DNA from: SKVR01 sp037441525
GTDB taxonomy: Bacteria > Bacteroidota > Bacteroidia > Bacteroidales > UBA7960
NCBI GenBank assembly: GCA_037441525.1
Contig: JBBISA010000089.1
Coordinates: forward strand, 1-8,608
Direction of reading: 5' to 3'
Length of the DNA: 8,608 nt
The notes beneath the pieces were generated by a model, which ran no database searches, was not told the origin of the DNA, and worked only from the letters and a program-made list of their open reading frames with translations. Shown piece after piece: positions 6,261-8,608 of this stretch (positions are counted from its first letter, which is position 1; each line of letters begins with the position of its first letter). The position numbers and the translations under genes were made by a program.

Positions 6261-7799
6261 TTATCCGGCCCAATTCTCTCTGTCGAGGCTGCGGTAATGT
6301 ATTGCCTCAGCCAGATGGTCAGGAAGTATATTTTCACTGCCTTCCAGGTCGGCAATGGTTCTTGATACTTTTAGAATACGATCATAGGCACGGGCAGAAA
6401 GATCAAGTTTCTCCATAGCAGTCTTTAGCAGCAAACTACCGGCACTATCAATTTTGCAAATCTCCCTCAACAGCTTCGAAGACATTTGTGCATTGCAATA
6501 AACCCCCGCATAATCCTGATATCTTGCGTCTTGTATCTCGCGGGCTTTAATAACCCTTTCTCTGATGTCTATACTTTTTTCGCTGGTACGGGCTTCAGAA
6601 AGTTCCCTGAAAGGTACTGGTGTTACCTCAATATGAATATCTATCCTATCTAACAATGGGCCAGAAATTTTATTAAGATACTTTTGAACCATCCCCGGAG
6701 CACAAACACAATCTTTGTCGGGATGGTTGTAATATCCGCAAGGGCATGGGTTCATGGATGCCACAAGCATAAAACTGGCCGGAAATTCGACAGAAAAACG
6801 GGCACGGCTAACGGTAATCAACCGGTCTTCAAGGGGTTGACGCAAAACTTCAAGCACAGTACGTTTAAACTCCGGAAGCTCATCCAGAAAAAGAACACCA
6901 TTATGCGCAAGGGAAATTTCGCCAGGTTGAGGAAAAGAACCACCACCCACAAGTGCTACATCTGAAATGGTATGATGGGGGCTTCTGAAGGGGCGAACCG
7001 GGAGCAGAGAAGCATTCCGGTCAAGTTTTCCTGCCACACTATGAATCTTGGTAGTTTCAAGGGCTTCATGAAGCGTAGGCGGGGGCAAAATGCCGGGTAA
7101 CCGCTTGGCAAGCATAGTTTTTCCTGCGCCAGGAGGCCCTATCATGATAACATTATGTCCACCTGCCGCTGCAACTTCAAAAGCCCTTTTAATGTTTTCC
7201 TGACCCTTAACGTCGGCAAAATCAAATTCATAATCATCGAGTTTTGAAAAAAATTCATCGCGGGTATTTACAGCAGTTTTATCTAACTCAATTTCTCCAT
7301 TAAAAAAATCGATTACTTCTTTTATGTTTCTAACCCCATGCACATCGAGTTTATTTACAACTGCGGCCTCGCGGGCATTTTCTTCAGGTAGAATGAAGCC
7401 CTTGAATCCCTCATGTCGGGCTTGTATTGCTATGGGCAAGGCACCTTTTATGGGTTGAAGACTCCCATCGAGAGACAATTCGCCCATTATAACAAAATCA
7501 TTCACTTTATCAGCCTTAACCTGTTGGCTGGCAGCCAGAATTCCAATGGCTATGGGAAGGTCATATGCCGAACCCTCTTTCCTTATATCGGCAGGAGCCA
7601 TATTAACAACTATCTTCTTCCCCGGAATTTTATACCCGTTTTGTTTCAGCGAAGTTTCTATACGATGATGGCTTTCCTTTACTGCACTATCGGGCAAGCC
7701 TACCATGAAAAAATTTACCCCCGGCGAAACAGCAACTTCAATAGTTATTGTAGTTGATTTTATACCATGCACCGCACTCCCGTATGTCTTTACCAGCAT
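6261..7799 (-). CDS. comM: ComM/YifB family Mg-chelatase-like AAA+ ATPase
   Basis: The protein has 512 residues, full length for the family. The N-terminal part (about 20-165) is the Lon-protease-like ChlI domain: MVGLPDSAVKESHHRI, then NMAPADIRKEGSAYDLPIAI. The AAA+ core follows: Walker A GPPGAGKT (221-228), Walker B VLFLDE (302-307), sensor SMN ending at Asn350, a likely arginine finger Arg385 in GPLLDRID, and sensor 2 in the SARAYDRILKVSRT helix (Arg474). Four cysteines, C352/C354 and C364/C366 in a CPC-CVC arrangement, probably bind zinc. In Vibrio and relatives ComM is a hexameric branch-migration helicase that widens heteroduplex during natural transformation, but the gene is also widespread in species not known to be competent. 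It is a single-gene unit on the minus strand, convergent with the mmcQ-like gene and divergent from the hemolysin III gene. No other competence gene is visible here. Confidence 0.95.
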   Translation of the reverse strand: MLVKTYGSAVHGIKSTTITIEVAVSPGVNFFMVGLPDSAVKESHHRIETSLKQNGYKIPGKKIVVNMAPADIRKEGSAYDLPIAIGILAASQQVKADKVNDFVIMGELSLDGSLQPIKGALPIAIQARHEGFKGFILPEENAREAAVVNKLDVHGVRNIKEVIDFFNGEIELDKTAVNTRDEFFSKLDDYEFDFADVKGQENIKRAFEVAAAGGHNVIMIGPPGAGKTMLAKRLPGILPPPTLHEALETTKIHSVAGKLDRNASLLPVRPFRSPHHTISDVALVGGGSFPQPGEISLAHNGVLFLDELPEFKRTVLEVLRQPLEDRLITVSRARFSVEFPASFMLVASMNPCPCGYYNHPDKDCVCAPGMVQKYLNKISGPLLDRIDIHIEVTPVPFRELSEARTSEKSIDIRERVIKAREIQDARYQDYAGVYCNAQMSSKLLREICKIDSAGSLLLKTAMEKLDLSARAYDRILKVSRTIADLEGSENILPDHLAEAIHYRSLDRENWAG

Positions 7800-7884
7800 T
7801 GGTCTATTGATTAATGGATTGTTAATAACATCTAAGATATTAATTTAAACTAAATTTCTCATCGTTTTTTTTCAATTCTTAATC

Positions 7885-7892
7885 TACATTTG
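7885..7892 (+). promoter_or_regulatory. Bacteroidota-type -7 element for the hemolysin III gene
   Basis: TACATTTG matches TAnnTTTG exactly and sits 26 bp before the ATG at 7919. This would give a short leader of roughly 20 nt, A-rich as is usual in this phylum. The expected -33 TTG/TTTG is replaced by an uninterrupted T run (7865-7872). Confidence 0.5.
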
Positions 7893-7911
7893 CGGGGCAT
7901 ATAAAAACAAA

Positions 7912-7940
7912 CAAAATTATGACAAACAAAAGAGCACAAA
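7912..7940 (-). promoter_or_regulatory. Candidate minus-strand promoter for comM, overlapping the opposing start codon
   Basis: Read on the minus strand, TTTG (7940-7937), a 17-nt spacer and TAATTTTG (7919-7912) match the TTTG/TAnnTTTG Bacteroidota promoter with acceptable spacing. Transcription would start near 7906, giving a leader of about 107 nt before the comM ATG. The promoter would lie across the first codons of the hemolysin III gene. A weaker element (TATCTTAG, 7839-7832) lies closer to comM. Confidence 0.3.
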
Positions 7941-8557
7941 GTATTCAGGAAGAAATAATCAACGCATCGCTTCATGGTATGGGTCTTGGCCTTGCCATTG
8001 CGGCACTGGCAATACTGGTATTTTTAGCAGCCACCAGAGCCGATGTCTGGCATATTACCGGTTTTAGCATCTATGGAGCAACATTAATAATACTTTATCT
8101 TTCTTCAACACTTTATCATGCCTTTTTACCCGGTAAGTGGAAAGACAGGTTTCATGTTGTAGATCATATTTCAATTTTTCTACTCATTGCAGGAACTTAC
8201 ACTCCGGTAACTATAACTGCTCTGCGTGGGCCCTGGGGATGGACTATTTTTGGGATTGTTTGGGGGATTGCATTTTTCGGGATTCTATTAAAGATCTTCT
8301 GGTTCGACAAGCTAAAATATTTCTCTGTGATTTTATACGCAGTAATGGGGTGGATAATAATAATTGCAATAAAACCCCTGGTAATGAATGTAAATACTAC
8401 AAGTCTTATATTTCTGTTATTAGGTGGAATCAGCTATACTGTGGGTATAATTTTCTATTCCTGGAGAAGTCTTAGGTTTGGACACGGCATCTGGCATTTG
8501 CTGGTGCTTGCAGGGAGCATCTTTCATTTCTTCACCATGTTTTTTCTGGTAGTATAA
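7919..8557 (+). CDS. Hemolysin III family (YqfA/TrhA, PAQR-type) membrane protein
   Basis: The protein has 212 residues, typical of the family, with about seven hydrophobic helices. The conserved polar and histidine positions of the PAQR/hemolysin III superfamily are present: Glu11/Glu12 and His19 near the N-terminus, SSTLYH (Ser63, His67), the HVVDHISIFLLIAGTYTP block (His79, Asp82, His83), and the C-terminal HGIWHLLVLAGSIFHF (His189, His193, His203). In the superfamily the Ser/Asp/His set binds a metal, usually zinc, inside the membrane bundle. The name comes from a Bacillus cereus cytolysin, but in most bacteria, such as E. coli YqfA, the role appears to be in membrane lipid or energy homeostasis, and haemolysis should not be assumed. 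It has its own -7 element upstream. The stop codon lies inside the T run of a minus-strand terminator. Confidence 0.92.
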   Translation: MTNKRAQSIQEEIINASLHGMGLGLAIAALAILVFLAATRADVWHITGFSIYGATLIILYLSSTLYHAFLPGKWKDRFHVVDHISIFLLIAGTYTPVTITALRGPWGWTIFGIVWGIAFFGILLKIFWFDKLKYFSVILYAVMGWIIIIAIKPLVMNVNTTSLIFLLLGGISYTVGIIFYSWRSLRFGHGIWHLLVLAGSIFHFFTMFFLVV

Positions 8558-8589
8558 AACAAAAGCCCCTACCCAAGCGGATAGAGGCT
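8556..8589 (-). terminator. Minus-strand intrinsic terminator, probably of an rRNA operon
   Basis: Read on the minus strand, AGCCTCTATCC (8589-8579), a GCTT loop and GGGTAGGGGCT (8574-8564) form an 11-bp stem with two C-A/A-C mismatches, followed by TTTGTTTT (8563-8556). On the plus strand the stem is followed by A residues, so it cannot be an intrinsic terminator for the hemolysin III gene. It lies about 10 nt after the putative 5S 3' end. Confidence 0.75.
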
Positions 8590-8597
8590 ATAAAAAA

Positions 8598-8608
8598 GGT
8601 GGCGACGA
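8598..8608 (-). rRNA. rrf: 3' end of a 5S rRNA gene (partial, runs off the window)
   Basis: The minus strand here reads TCGTCGCCACC. Bacteroidota 5S rRNAs typically end in ...GTAGGTCGTCGCCA, and the GCCACC end would pair with a GGTGG-type 5' end in helix I. Only 11 bases are visible, so the match alone is weak. It is strengthened by the minus-strand terminator that follows directly. If correct, an rRNA operon on the minus strand lies right of the window. Confidence 0.55.

Noticed and set aside
6684..6965. Plus-strand open frame inside comM, and similar open frames antisense to the other genes
   Set aside because: These are shadows of well-supported coding regions with no recognisable domain, promoter or start context.
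7919..8557. Hemolysin III gene as a virulence toxin
   Set aside because: The family is widespread in harmless bacteria and the sequence carries the PAQR metal-site residues. Nothing nearby suggests toxin export or virulence.

Overview
The window looks like a chromosomal segment from a member of the Bacteroidota, probably near Bacteroidales/Marinilabiliales. Four things point there. The base composition is AT-leaning, with A/T-rich leaders instead of clear Shine-Dalgarno sites. Several starts are preceded by TAnnTTTG, the -7 element of this phylum. The gene families include DUF1573, a BT_3928-like DoxX protein, and a macroglobulin/TonB-plug surface protein. The 3' end of a likely 5S rRNA also resembles those I know from this phylum. 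I cannot name genus or species. I see no insertion sequence, CRISPR array, phage gene or tRNA.

Layout, left to right. Bases 1-262 are non-coding: a strong terminator (19-57) ends a gene outside the window, then comes AT-rich DNA with an imperfect dyad (146-170) and two overlapping-range promoter elements (200-218). Bases 263-2641 (+) encode a large exported protein that combines macroglobulin-like strands, a carboxypeptidase-regulatory-like domain and a TonB-receptor plug domain, but no beta-barrel. Bases 2751-3203 (+) encode a small exported DUF1573 protein. Bases 3276-4418 (+) encode a five-helix DoxX/MauE-type membrane protein with a C-terminal thioredoxin-like region. A hairpin ends exactly at its start codon. 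Next come a group II PLP decarboxylase of the aromatic-amino-acid type (4453-5877, +) and a MmcQ/YjbR protein (5874-6230, +), which overlap by ATGA.

On the minus strand, 6261-7799 encodes the ComM/YifB AAA+ ATPase, convergent with the mmcQ-like gene. A 119-bp divergent spacer separates it from a hemolysin III/PAQR-type membrane protein (7919-8557, +). The last 51 bases hold a minus-strand intrinsic terminator and, at the very edge, what looks like the 3' end of a minus-strand 5S rRNA, so an rRNA operon probably lies to the right.

How the genes may work together: the two exported proteins and the DoxX protein are envelope proteins and may be loosely co-transcribed. The decarboxylase and MmcQ-like protein are almost certainly translationally coupled. 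comM and the hemolysin III gene look like independent single-gene units. The least explained items are the barrel-less plug protein, the hairpin abutting the DoxX start codon, and the DUF1573/DoxX pair with non-canonical cysteines. Most of the window is ordinary core-type genome, and I found no convincing novel multi-gene system.
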